Shown piece after piece: positions 13,182-21,178 of a DNA stretch of 31,779 nt (positions are counted from its first letter, which is position 1; every line of letters begins with the position of its first letter). The position numbers and the translations under genes were made by a program. The notes beneath the pieces are model-generated. The model searched no databases. It saw nothing but the letters and a program-made list of their open reading frames with translations, and was not told the DNA's origin. This DNA comes from a virus. Location of the stretch: positions 1-31,779 of IMG/VR virus record IMGVR_UViG_3300035670_000882; one strand, written 5' to 3'.

Positions 13182-14975
13182 CTACCCGAAAACCTGACCG
13201 GCCAAGATTACTTGATCGTCCTCCCACACCGACCCCCACTCAACCGCATAGTCAGTCCCCGAGGTCTTGCGAAGCACCTGGCCGGTGGTGCCGCCGGTGA
13301 TCAGCCCTCGATCTCCGGAGGCGGCGGTGCCCGTGGTGGTGCCGTAGAGGACGGTGAGGGTGCGGTCAGCTTCGAGGGTGCCGCCGCCGGTCAGGCCGGT
13401 GCCGGCAATGATCTCAATTGACGCTTCCGCCGCCCCAATGTTCGTCGCGGTCAGCGCATCTGATCCGCCGGTGAAATGTGTGGAGGCATGCGCCGTCGGC
13501 GTCCTCGCATCCGACAACCGAGCGTCGTCACCCGCCGCAGCCGTCCCCGACGTGGTGCCGTACAACACCGACAAGGTCCGATCAGCTGTCAGGTCACCAC
13601 CACCGGCCAGGCCGGTGCCGGCAATGACCTGGCGTCCCTCGGGCACCGCACCGATGTTCGTGGCGTTGATCGGATCGGACCCGCCGGTGAAATGGGTTGA
13701 GGCGTGCGCCGTCGGCGTCCTCGCATCACTGAGGCGGGCGTCGTCACCTTGAGCTGCCGTCCCAGCCGTCGTCCCGTACAGCACCGTGAACGTGCGGTTG
13801 GCCTCGAGCGTCCCACCACCCGACAACCCCGTCCCCGCGATCATCTGCGTTGTTGCCTCCGCCGCGCCGATGTTCGTCGCCGTCAACGGATCACTGCCAC
13901 CCGTGTGGTGCGTGGTCGCGTGCGCCAACGGGGTCCGCGCATCCGACAACCGCACATCATCACCCTGCGCCGCCGTGCCCGCCGTCGTCCCATACAACAC
14001 CGACAACGTGCGATCCGTAGACAGATCCCCGCCACCAGCCAACCCAGTCCCCGACGCCACCTGACGTGTAGTTGGCACCACACCAGACACATTCGATACG
14101 GACAGCGACACGTTCTCAAACACACCGACGGTGCCGTTGTAAATCAACGCCTGACCGTTCGTCAGGTTCGTCAACCGAACCCGCTCATCATCACCCAAAT
14201 CCGACCCATAGGTAGGCCGAACAAAGATCGCCCCGTTCGCCGTGTTCCGCGACAACACAATCGCCACGATCGTCCGCGAGTTCGGAGCCGCAGGCTCCAC
14301 CTTCGTCAACCCACCCGGAACAGCCGGATCAGCCCACAAAATATCCCCAGGGTTCCAATCCGGGGTCTGGGTGTCCAAGCGGCGCACCCGACCGAAATGC
14401 ACCACAAACCCCTCAGCGTCCGCCTCAATCTCCTCAGCAACCACACCCATGATGTATTGCGACGGCACCGACCCGTCCGCGACAGCCTTCGTGACACTGA
14501 TCTTGCCGGAGCTGCCCGACGGGGTAGTCGCCATCACCAACGTCCCCTTCGTCAACGTCACCCCGGAGGCGTTCTTCACCCGGTAGTAGATGTCCTGCCC
14601 GATGTGCATCGTGACGAGATCGTCACCGTTGGACAGGACCGCATCGAAGGTGCCGAACTCGGCGTCCCACGCAATCTCACCCGGAGCGGTCAAATCCTCC
14701 TCAGCCGCGACATCGAACGTCAACTTGTCCAGGGTGATCTCATCAGTCCACGACACGTCATAGTCAGCCGAGGAATCCTTGACGATCAGCTGACCGGCAA
14801 CGCCACCTTCGGGGAACCCCGGCCCGACCGGACCCTGCGGACCAGGTGCGGTGATCTCCACCGTCGTTCCGTCACCGGTGATCGTCACACGGGCGGCCTT
14901 GTCCTCCACCACAAGGGTGCTGACGGTTTCGTCAACGGTCACCTTCGAGTTGGTCTCATTGACCTGAAAACTCAC
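13182..14975 (-). CDS. Tail fibre with collagen-like and 72-residue repeats
   Basis: 597 residues from GTG 14975 (GTGA overlap). The N terminus is beta-rich and includes a short collagen-like stretch, GPQGPVGPG (about residues 45-53). Residues 100-300 form a conserved phage fibre domain (IYYRVKNASGVTLTKGTLVM and GVVAEEIEADAEGFVVHFG). From residue 305 a 72-residue unit (ASGTGLAGGGDL...DRTLSVLYGTT...RLSDARTP...GGSDP...NIGA) repeats at 305, 377, 449 and, partly, 521. A short C-terminal domain ends WEDDQVILAGQVFG. Such repeats build long trimeric shafts; length can evolve by unit gain or loss. Confidence 0.85.
   Translation of the reverse strand: MSFQVNETNSKVTVDETVSTLVVEDKAARVTITGDGTTVEITAPGPQGPVGPGFPEGGVAGQLIVKDSSADYDVSWTDEITLDKLTFDVAAEEDLTAPGEIAWDAEFGTFDAVLSNGDDLVTMHIGQDIYYRVKNASGVTLTKGTLVMATTPSGSSGKISVTKAVADGSVPSQYIMGVVAEEIEADAEGFVVHFGRVRRLDTQTPDWNPGDILWADPAVPGGLTKVEPAAPNSRTIVAIVLSRNTANGAIFVRPTYGSDLGDDERVRLTNLTNGQALIYNGTVGVFENVSLSVSNVSGVVPTTRQVASGTGLAGGGDLSTDRTLSVLYGTTAGTAAQGDDVRLSDARTPLAHATTHHTGGSDPLTATNIGAAEATTQMIAGTGLSGGGTLEANRTFTVLYGTTAGTAAQGDDARLSDARTPTAHASTHFTGGSDPINATNIGAVPEGRQVIAGTGLAGGGDLTADRTLSVLYGTTSGTAAAGDDARLSDARTPTAHASTHFTGGSDALTATNIGAAEASIEIIAGTGLTGGGTLEADRTLTVLYGTTTGTAASGDRGLITGGTTGQVLRKTSGTDYAVEWGSVWEDDQVILAGQVFG
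13311..14063 (-). repeat. Four in-frame 216-bp tandem repeats in the fibre gene
   Basis: Units begin at residues 305, 377, 449 and 521, giving an exact 72-codon period with three full units and one partial. DNA identity is high in places, for example the recurring stretch encoding RLSDARTPTAHASTHFTGGS in units 2 and 3, so slippage or recombination between units is plausible. Confidence 0.85.
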
Positions 14976-15328
14976 TTCGTCACTTCTCCGCTCACCACGA
15001 ATGTGCCCTGGAGGAGCCGGGTGACGGTGACACCACCGGACGACAGCATTTCGAGGTCGTACACGTACTGGCCTTCGGGGACCGTCATGTCACCCGCCGA
15101 CACCGACAGGGTGACCGTCCCGGCGGTACCACCCAACAGAATCCGCCCATTGTCGGTCGTCAACGACAGTGTCGCCGTCTCATCCGTGTTGTCGATCGTG
15201 GGACGGACCTGCATCCGCGCCGAATACCCGCTGAGATCAACAAGGGCGTCGCTCGAGTCACGCCACGTGATCGTCCGTGCAAACGTTGCGCCTTCCTCAG
15301 CGAGAATGTTGTAAATACCTGCACTCAT
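14972..15328 (-). CDS. Baseplate/fibre-attachment structural protein
   Basis: 118 residues from ATG 15328, with TGAGGT about 7 bases upstream. MSAGIYNILAEEGATFARTI, then ITWRDSSDALVDLSGYSARM, the GGTAGTVTLSVSAGDM core and VYDLEMLSSGGVTVTRLLQG match a small beta-sandwich protein that is very common beside fibre genes in siphoviruses. It probably links the fibre to the tail tip. Its stop overlaps the fibre GTG. Confidence 0.7.
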   Translation of the reverse strand: MSAGIYNILAEEGATFARTITWRDSSDALVDLSGYSARMQVRPTIDNTDETATLSLTTDNGRILLGGTAGTVTLSVSAGDMTVPEGQYVYDLEMLSSGGVTVTRLLQGTFVVSGEVTK

Positions 15329-15337
15329 CGTCAAACC

Positions 15338-15844
15338 TCACTTCGCGTGGCAGAACTGCCAATGCCACGCCTCGTACTCCGGGCTACCTTTGGCGGCCTG
15401 CATGTAGAACCCGAACTTCGGCGCATTCTCACACATCCACCGAAACGTTTTTCGCGGCACCGCAATGTCCTGCGCCAAACCCCACCCGTGGTTCGACCGC
15501 CCAGGTGTCGCAGCCGGAGACTTCCCCCGCTTCAACCACCACCACTTTCCCTTGTAGAACCGCTTCACCACCGGGCGACGCAACGTCTTACGCGGAACAT
15601 ACCGGTCAAAGAACAGGCGTTCCTGCGACTCCAACGACCGGTACCCCGCCGACACCGACCGGATCTTCACCCCATCCTTGTCAGCTGCGAGACACATCAT
15701 GTTCCACCACCACGCAGCCTCCGACCACAACTGCCCACCCGACCAAATCGGGGACAGCACCTCAGCCGGCAACTTCCCGTTGCCGTACTGCTTCAGGCGG
15801 GGCGGAATGTTGACCCGCTTGACCGGTTCAGGCACTTTCGCCAT
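15338..15844 (-). CDS. Endolysin: M15-type D,D/L,D-carboxypeptidase
   Basis: 168 residues. The zinc-peptidase motifs of the VanY/M15 family are plain: SAGYRSLESQERLF, SNHGWGLAQDI (H119, D126) and EAWHWQF (E158, H161). It would cleave peptide stems or cross-bridges of peptidoglycan. No signal peptide or wall-binding domain is visible, so it needs a holin; two small membrane proteins lie directly upstream. A single catalytic domain without an amidase or wall-anchoring partner is a compact lysin for a phage of Actinobacteria. Confidence 0.85.
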   Translation of the reverse strand: MAKVPEPVKRVNIPPRLKQYGNGKLPAEVLSPIWSGGQLWSEAAWWWNMMCLAADKDGVKIRSVSAGYRSLESQERLFFDRYVPRKTLRRPVVKRFYKGKWWWLKRGKSPAATPGRSNHGWGLAQDIAVPRKTFRWMCENAPKFGFYMQAAKGSPEYEAWHWQFCHAK

Positions 15845-15995
15845 TGTCCTTCACCACCAACTGCAACAACGCCTCCGCAGCCAACTGGATCGCACCCACC
15901 TGCTCGGCGGACAGGTCCAGGCCGAACGCGGTCACGGCAACCAACACGGCACGAACCGCCATCCGAATCTTGCTTGCGTACTGGGAAGTGATCAT
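15828..15995 (-). CDS. 55-residue hydrophobic/amphipathic protein of the lysis cassette
   Basis: ATG 15995 overlaps the upstream stop as ATGA, and the stop lies 17 bases inside the endolysin gene. The sequence starts MITSQYASKIRMAVRAVLVA, has one hydrophobic helix, then the amphipathic SAEQVGAIQLAAEALLQLVV. An overlapping 94-residue frame (15793-16077) is Arg/Cys-rich nonsense. A holin, antiholin or head/tail accessory role is possible. Confidence 0.6.
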   Translation of the reverse strand: MITSQYASKIRMAVRAVLVAVTAFGLDLSAEQVGAIQLAAEALLQLVVKDNGESA

Positions 15996-16192
15996 TGGAA
16001 CTCGCCTTTCGCGTGATCATTGATATGGGTGTCAATCTTCGCCTCGAGCCGCTGATGGCCCTCATGCAACGTGTCAAGCTTCGTGGTCACGATCCCGTGG
16101 TCGCGCCCGTTCTGGCGACGCATCACCTCCACCAACGCCACCACCACAGAAAACCCGCCACCGATGACCGCAACAAGCACAGCGTCAGACAT
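15992..16192 (-). CDS. Holin-like protein: one membrane span plus coiled coil
   Basis: 66 residues from ATG 16192. An N-terminal span (AVLVAVIGGGFSVVVALVEV) is followed by a polar helical tail (RQNGRDHGIVTTKLDTLHEG, then EAKIDTHINDHAKG). This layout is typical of small phage holins and of fibre-linked membrane proteins. Its position, two genes from the M15 endolysin, supports holin. Confidence 0.55.
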   Translation of the reverse strand: MSDAVLVAVIGGGFSVVVALVEVMRRQNGRDHGIVTTKLDTLHEGHQRLEAKIDTHINDHAKGEFQ

Positions 16193-16196
16193 GGCA

Positions 16197-16736
16197 TTAG
16201 TTCCTGTACCCGTACACCCGAATCGTGCCACCGGTCAAAGTTTGTGGGCTGGTGGCATATATCTTGAACCCGGTGTATGAAGTCGTGTCATTGAGAATGC
16301 CAGTGACCAATCTGCCAGCAGTGGTACCGGTCAATCCTTGACCGAACATGAACGTGTTTTCAGTGAGAAACGGCCCCATGAGGTCAATGTTCATATTCAA
16401 CGATGACGTGTTCATACTGCCAACGACGGTCCAGCGAGATGCGTTGTTATCGGCTCCGTTTGTCGCAGCAGCTGTGGCATAAGTAATCCCCAAACTGCCT
16501 GAATAATAACCGGTGGTCGTGGTGCCAAGCTGTAGTTCGAGTGCCCCGCCAGCGGACGCAACCCCGCCGGTCACGATGATCTTATAGGCGTCATAATCCG
16601 CGCTAAACGCATCGGTGACCGTGACGTCTGTTACTGCCGTCCCGATCGTCTGGGTCTTGACCAACCAAAGGCCCACAGCGTTCATATGAGCTGCGGTCAG
16701 AACCTGTGCAACCGAAAAATCTGGGGGGGTAGCCAT
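16197..16736 (-). CDS. Minor tail / tip structural protein
   Basis: 179 residues. The N terminus (DFSVAQVLTAAHMNAVGLWL, then VKTQTIGTAVTDVTVTDAFS) is a recognisable capping motif seen in many phage and prophage tail proteins. Repeated beta strands with Gly-rich turns and a C-terminal VYGYRN follow. Base composition is lower in GC than the surrounding genes. It is likely a short fibre or adhesion module at the tail tip; its exact place in the virion is unknown. Confidence 0.7.
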   Translation of the reverse strand: MATPPDFSVAQVLTAAHMNAVGLWLVKTQTIGTAVTDVTVTDAFSADYDAYKIIVTGGVASAGGALELQLGTTTTGYYSGSLGITYATAAATNGADNNASRWTVVGSMNTSSLNMNIDLMGPFLTENTFMFGQGLTGTTAGRLVTGILNDTTSYTGFKIYATSPQTLTGGTIRVYGYRN

Positions 16737-16740
16737 AACC

Positions 16741-17850
16741 TCAGAATCCTAACTTATTCTCGTCCAACTTGCCGAAGGTCGCATTGTCCAACACGAAGTA
16801 ATTCAGGGTGTCCAAACCCTGCAAGTAATACTTGAGGTCACCCGAATCCGGGCGCAACGACAACTCGTAACCGATCACCAACGCCTGCTTGTTCGTCGTC
16901 CGGAACGTGATGTCCAAAATGACCGGGTCAGTCAACCCAAGCAAAACCTTGCCATTCGTCTGATTCCGCAGATTGATGCTGATCTCCCGAGGCACCTGAT
17001 CCTGGGCATCAAAAATAGACAACAAATACTCAGCCAAATCATCTGCCTGCGTCGTTGTCTCGTCATAAGTAGACAACTCCCACACATACTCGCCGGTGCC
17101 AGCGGTCTGCGTCGCCAGACCATCAGGATTCACAATCACCTTGTCGACGTAATCCTCGGCGATCGAGGCAAACACCAACGGCAACTGATACAAGATCGGA
17201 TCGGTACCTGTCCCATCATCTGATGCCGGGATTGTCTCCGCAGAACCGAGGATTTGCACACGGTCAACCCAATAACCACCCTGAACCGTCAAGTTGTCTT
17301 GCTGTGAAGTGAAGAACAACCCCTGCTCAGTTCGTGCAATCTGATTGAAAACCGTCAACAACGAAACATCGCTCAAAGATTGACCAGAAAGTTTTGAGCC
17401 AGTCAGATTGAACGGATCATTAGTGAAATATCTAAAACTGAACGACGATGACAACCCTCTCGCCGCTACAGACGTGACATCCCCAGCCGACCACGACGCT
17501 GAACCAATCTCACGACCCAAACGGCCCAGAACGTCCTCGACCTCAATGAACCACACATCCTCATTCTCAACAACCCCATACTCGATCCGGAAGTCACGCA
17601 ACCAAAACTGCAAATACACCGTGTCAGAATCCGTCGTGATCTCAACAACGATCCCATCACCAACAGCCAACACCGGCAAATCACCAGGAACACGGCCCTG
17701 AATCGTGCCGCCACCAACCGCATAATCAGAAGTGAAACGTGTCCTGCCGGCACGAAGATTCACCCCCTGAACATTCTCAATCTCCGGTCCAGGACCGAGC
17801 GCGAGACTGTTCGTTACACCGCGTCGAACAACAACCTGCGGCAAAGCCAT
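16741..17850 (-). CDS. Minor tail / baseplate hub-like protein
   Basis: 369 residues, directly downstream of the tape measure, where siphoviruses encode distal-tail and hub proteins. The sequence is beta-rich (VVVRRGVTNSLALGPGPEIE, LQFWLRDFRIEYG, FIEVEDVLGRLGREIG), and residues 100-300 recall hub proteins that describe strand-helix domains around a central channel. No enzymatic motif is visible. The assignment rests mainly on gene order. Confidence 0.65.
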   Translation of the reverse strand: MALPQVVVRRGVTNSLALGPGPEIENVQGVNLRAGRTRFTSDYAVGGGTIQGRVPGDLPVLAVGDGIVVEITTDSDTVYLQFWLRDFRIEYGVVENEDVWFIEVEDVLGRLGREIGSASWSAGDVTSVAARGLSSSFSFRYFTNDPFNLTGSKLSGQSLSDVSLLTVFNQIARTEQGLFFTSQQDNLTVQGGYWVDRVQILGSAETIPASDDGTGTDPILYQLPLVFASIAEDYVDKVIVNPDGLATQTAGTGEYVWELSTYDETTTQADDLAEYLLSIFDAQDQVPREISINLRNQTNGKVLLGLTDPVILDITFRTTNKQALVIGYELSLRPDSGDLKYYLQGLDTLNYFVLDNATFGKLDENKLGF

Positions 17851-17852
17851 GA

Positions 17853-19370
17853 CTACTGGACCTTGATCGGCAACGGACCGTTCTGCCGATACCAGCGGGT
17901 GATCGCATCAACAACCGCTCGAGGGTCGCCACCGTTCACGTTGATCGTCACATAGGTGTCGCCACCGCCGCCCATGCCGAACTCGCCGGCACGATCCAAC
18001 GGAACCACCGCCTCCGGCCCCGATTCACCAATCAACGCCAACGTCGCCGACTGCACAATGCCACCCGTCGCCAACTCCGGAATATCAACCGGCTTCAACT
18101 TCTTGATGTCACTGAACGGATTGATCAGGTTCACACCGGAAATGATCGTGTTGATCGGCCCGATCGCCTTGTTGATCAGCCACTCCAACGACCGCAACAC
18201 CCCGTTGATGACACCCTTGAATGCACCAACGATCCCACCGAAGATCGACTCAACGATCGTTTTCACGAACACGAACACCTTGATGATGTCCTCACCGAAC
18301 CTGCGCCACACCGCCAACACGGCACCAATCGGCCCGGTCAACGCCATGATCAACAAATCCCAGTTCTTCTTCACGAAACCGAACACGCTGTCAACGATGT
18401 TTCGGAACCCCTCAACCTTCTGGTAGGCCAGCACCAAACCTGCGATGACCGCCACGATCGCACCAGCGATCAGGACGAACGGGTTGATCGACAACACAAA
18501 GTTCAGAACTACAATTGCGGCAGACAGCGCGGCGATCGCACCTCCAAGGATCACAACCAGTTTCTGATTTCGCTCCACCCAGCCGAGGAACTTCTCGACG
18601 ATCGGCAGGATCTTCTCGAACACCCCGATGAGCTTGCCGCCGACCTCTTTACGCAAATCCTCGAATCGAGCCTTGAGGATCTTCTGGCGGTTCACCAAAC
18701 TGTCAGACGTCCGCCCGAAGTCACCCTGGGCGTCATCGGCCTGCTTGTAAATCGCGGCCTGAGCAGCCAACACCTTCTGCTGAGGGGTCAACGCCTGCTT
18801 CGTATTGTCAATGATCCCCAACGCCAACGCCTCCTGGCGGAGGGTGGCGTCGTCGAGGAGGATACCGTAACGACGGATCGGTTCGGCCTCACCACGCAAC
18901 GCCGCCCCGATCGCCTGAATTGCTTCCTCCGGGGTGGTGTTGTTGAACGACGCCAGATCGACCGCCAACTTGGTGAAATCAACCGAGAAGTCAGTCAGGT
19001 CCGTGCCGGTCAACCCGGCAGACTTCCCGAACACTGCGAACGTGGCCGCAGCATCAATGGCAGCCCTTTCCGACAAACCAAAGTTTTCCGCTGCGGTGTC
19101 GGCGAACTTGAGTACCTCCGCCGAAGCCTCACCCATAACAACACTGATCCGGTTGACCGACTCCTCAAAATCGGCGGCATCCTGAACACTCTTGAACGCG
19201 GCAGCACCAATCCCAGCCAACGCCGCGGTCGCCGGGACCACAGACTTCCGGGTGAACGTCCTCAGCTTTTCAGAAAACTTGTCAGTGTCCGCACCGGCCT
19301 TGCCGAACATCTTCGACAAACTGGCGGCATCACCAAGAACCTCAACCTTGAGGGTACGAACTCTTGCCAT
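17853..19370 (-). CDS. Tape measure protein
   Basis: 505 residues. N-terminal domain: TLKVEVLGDAASLSKMFGKA, then the FEESVNRISVVMGEAS and FAVFGKSAGLTGTDL region typical of phage tail tape measures. Central hydrophobic stretches (VVILGGAIAALSAAIVVLNF, FVLIAGAIVAVIAGLVLAY) are followed by long helices and a C-terminal GESGPEAVVPLDRAGEFGMG motif with a short beta domain. At about 1.5 angstrom per residue a tail of roughly 75 nm is expected (inference). It starts with a one-base overlap of the gp10-like gene stop. Confidence 0.9.
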   Translation of the reverse strand: MARVRTLKVEVLGDAASLSKMFGKAGADTDKFSEKLRTFTRKSVVPATAALAGIGAAAFKSVQDAADFEESVNRISVVMGEASAEVLKFADTAAENFGLSERAAIDAAATFAVFGKSAGLTGTDLTDFSVDFTKLAVDLASFNNTTPEEAIQAIGAALRGEAEPIRRYGILLDDATLRQEALALGIIDNTKQALTPQQKVLAAQAAIYKQADDAQGDFGRTSDSLVNRQKILKARFEDLRKEVGGKLIGVFEKILPIVEKFLGWVERNQKLVVILGGAIAALSAAIVVLNFVLSINPFVLIAGAIVAVIAGLVLAYQKVEGFRNIVDSVFGFVKKNWDLLIMALTGPIGAVLAVWRRFGEDIIKVFVFVKTIVESIFGGIVGAFKGVINGVLRSLEWLINKAIGPINTIISGVNLINPFSDIKKLKPVDIPELATGGIVQSATLALIGESGPEAVVPLDRAGEFGMGGGGDTYVTINVNGGDPRAVVDAITRWYRQNGPLPIKVQ

Positions 19371-19882
19371 TACAGCCTGCCTTCAGGGAACGCCTGCGCC
19401 GCGACCTTGTCCAGCTCGTCAGCGTAAAAATCAATGATGTTCTGAGTCTCCGCCCGCAACGTCGGGAACAGAAAATAGCCGGTATTGCCCCCACCCGGCT
19501 TTTTCCACGGCAAGAACTGGCGAAACCCCAGATACCGGCCAGGTCCGGCCCAACCTGCGGCGCGGCGCTCAGACCGGAGGATGTTCTGCTTCGCACCGAA
19601 CTCCGCACCGAAGAAGAACGGCACCTTCGCGGAACCACCCATGACTTGCGCCCGGTTCACCGTCTTTGACGCCCGCAACGACTCTGCTGCTCGAGCCTGC
19701 TGGCGACCGATCGTGCCGGCCCGTGCCTGTGCCCGCTGCACAACAAACTGGGCGACTTTCCAGTTCGCTTCCTTCAACAACGCTGAACCGTCGGTACCGC
19801 CCCGCGTTCCGAGTTCGCGCAGTTCGCGCCGGAACTCACGCAACCCGGACACCGCAACCGTGGACGATGACTTCATAGCCAT
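19370..19882 (-). CDS. HK97 gp10-like tail completion / connector protein
   Basis: 170 residues. The start GLREFRRELRELG, the EANWKVAQFVVQRAQARAG helix and the KVPFFFGAEFGAKQ...GYFLFPTLRAE...FYADELDKVAAQAF pattern match the HK97 gp10-like family, which acts at the head-tail joint. Its position between the tail assembly chaperone and the tape measure is unusual, since the gene normally lies among the connector genes. ATG 19882 overlaps the chaperone extension stop as TAATG; an internal ATG two codons later is also possible. Confidence 0.6.
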   Translation of the reverse strand: MAMKSSSTVAVSGLREFRRELRELGTRGGTDGSALLKEANWKVAQFVVQRAQARAGTIGRQQARAAESLRASKTVNRAQVMGGSAKVPFFFGAEFGAKQNILRSERRAAGWAGPGRYLGFRQFLPWKKPGGGNTGYFLFPTLRAETQNIIDFYADELDKVAAQAFPEGRL

Positions 19883-20306
19883 TAGCGTTGTTTCCGTTTC
19901 GCTTTCTTCGCTTCGTCGTTCCGAACCTTGATCACATCAAACATGGCCTCCAACATCCCCGGAGGAGCATCCAACAGATGTTGCGGCGCGATGCCGGTTT
20001 CGACTGACAACGCGGCGATGGCGTATGTCAGCCAGTCACGTCGAAAGGGGCAGCATCATCCTCGATGTCGATCGTGTCAATGTCGTCTAGGTACCCGTCG
20101 AACGGTTTGACGACATGACCGGCCATGTGTTCAGCCTTCCAACCCAACCAGTAGATGTGTTCCATCTTCGGGTCGCGTTCCGGGTTGAACGCTGACGACA
20201 ACCCGCACTTGAATTCCCGCTCGAACGCCACGATGACCTTCGGGGTGACCGGGACGGTGCGGACAGTGCCGTCAGTTTTCGTGATGGTCAGGCGGTGCGC
20301 AGCCAT
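19882..20306 (-). CDS. Tail assembly chaperone, -1 frameshifted long form (GT type)
   Basis: The zero-frame gene (20028-20306, 92 residues) begins MAAHRLTITKTDGTVRTVPV and ends DDAAPFDVTG. At CCCTTTC (20049-20043), positioned exactly as X XXY YYZ in the reading frame, a -1 shift enters a second open frame that reads RRDWLTYAIAALSVETGIAP and ends in a Lys/Arg tail (KKAKRKQR), stopping at 19882. The fusion is about 141 residues. This is the lambda G/GT arrangement: the two forms act with the tape measure to assemble the tail tube and are absent from the virion. Gene order (tail tube before, tape measure soon after) agrees. Confidence 0.85.
20028..20306 (-). CDS. Tail assembly chaperone, short form (G type)
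   Basis: This is the 92-residue product made when ribosomes do not shift at 20049-20043. The acidic end (DGYLDDIDTIDIEDD) precedes the slippery site. It shares its first 88 codons with the long form. Confidence 0.85.
   Translation of the reverse strand: MAAHRLTITKTDGTVRTVPVTPKVIVAFEREFKCGLSSAFNPERDPKMEHIYWLGWKAEHMAGHVVKPFDGYLDDIDTIDIEDDAAPFDVTG
20043..20049 (-). other. Programmed -1 frameshift slippery heptamer
   Basis: C CCT TTC in the zero frame can re-pair as CCC TTT after a one-base backward slip. Seventeen codons from the 3' end of the tail tube neighbour is irrelevant; what counts is that it lies 5 codons before the zero-frame stop, and the -1 frame is open for 53 further codons. No stimulating pseudoknot was worked out. 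Confidence 0.8.
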
Positions 20307-20308
20307 GA

Positions 20309-20716
20309 TCAGGACAGGTTCTTGAGAACCGAACCGGACACGGGCCAGGTCACATCAGCGGTCAACAGGTCACCAACAGCACCGGAAATGGGGGACCATT
20401 CGGTCACCAGCACCGTGAACTGGTACTCCGGGTTCGTTGTGATCGTGGTCGAGTTGACAGCCTTGATCTTCACCTCGGTGGTGGTGCCGAGCAGAGGGTA
20501 AATCGTCGCCTCAACCTCACCGGAGGCGAAGTCCTGATGGAACGACGCGGTGAAGCTGTGGTCGCCGAGGCCGGCAACACGGGTCCGGGCCGAATCGCCG
20601 AACGCGGTCGTCTCAACCTCGTCGAACGACATGTCGAGGGACACCTGTGCGACACGGTCCGTCAAATCCACCGAGTTGATGAGGATCTGCGGGTTTGTGA
20701 GGACAATCTTTGCCAT
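20309..20716 (-). CDS. Major tail (tube) protein
   Basis: 135 residues with the tail-tube pattern: ILINSVDLTDRVAQVSLDMS, FDEVETTAFGDSARTRVAGL, HSFTASFHQDFASGEV, and a closing TWPVSGSVLKNLS. It polymerises into the non-contractile tube. AAGGAG lies upstream of ATG 20716 in a 54-base gap that also has a short CCCC-GGTA-GGGG hairpin, which may allow separate tuning of this highly expressed gene. Immediately followed by the chaperone pair. Confidence 0.85.
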   Translation of the reverse strand: MAKIVLTNPQILINSVDLTDRVAQVSLDMSFDEVETTAFGDSARTRVAGLGDHSFTASFHQDFASGEVEATIYPLLGTTTEVKIKAVNSTTITTNPEYQFTVLVTEWSPISGAVGDLLTADVTWPVSGSVLKNLS

Positions 20717-20770
20717 TGGGGGGTTTGCTCCTTGGGTTGGCCCCTACCGGGGACGCTTCATGTTACAACT

Positions 20771-21178
20771 TCACGCATGAACGATGGCGGTGAAATCCAC
20801 CGTCACATACGCGACTTCGTTGACCGTCAACGCCTGCACGTTTCCGCCACGGTCAATGATCGCCTGTTGGACCGCTCCGCCCAACGACTTGTCCGCCTCA
20901 ACGGCGGCGCGGACCGACTGGGTGCCAGAATACGCCAGGAAGGCGTCAAGTTTCTGCTGTGCGACCCGTTCAGAGGCGCGGGCCACGATGACGGTGATCG
21001 TGAACTGGTACAGCGGGTCGCCACCGGCGAACGCCTGATGGTACGTCACCGAGTCAATCGAGATGACCGCAGTCGGCGGGTTGATCTGGTCCGGGAGGTA
21101 GTCGACGACACGCAGACCGGGGATCTGTGCCAGTTGGGCTTTCAGGCCGGCGGCGGCCTCGGAGACGGTGGCGGCCAT
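20771..21178 (-). CDS. Tail terminator-like protein
   Basis: 135 residues from ATG 21178 (TAATG overlap). The alpha/beta pattern SEAAAGLKAQLAQIPGLRVV, then PPTAVISIDSVTYHQAFAGG, LYQFTITVIVARASERVAQQ and a terminal VAYVTVDFTAIVHA fits the small protein that caps the tail before head joining. Gene order between connector and tail tube supports this. The frame extending to 21517 is antiphase to the connector and rejected. Confidence 0.65.
   Translation of the reverse strand: MAATVSEAAAGLKAQLAQIPGLRVVDYLPDQINPPTAVISIDSVTYHQAFAGGDPLYQFTITVIVARASERVAQQKLDAFLAYSGTQSVRAAVEADKSLGGAVQQAIIDRGGNVQALTVNEVAYVTVDFTAIVHA

Noticed and set aside
13311-14063. CRISPR-like repeats
   Set aside because: The 216-bp units are in-frame coding repeats of a fibre gene with no short repeat-spacer pattern.
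13704-15314. Long plus-strand open frame opposite the tail fibre genes
   Set aside because: Arg/His/Pro-rich translation without family features, antisense to well-supported fibre and tip genes; a by-product of high GC.
15793-16077. 94-codon minus-strand frame across the lysis genes
   Set aside because: Antiphase to both the 55- and 66-residue genes; composition is not protein-like.
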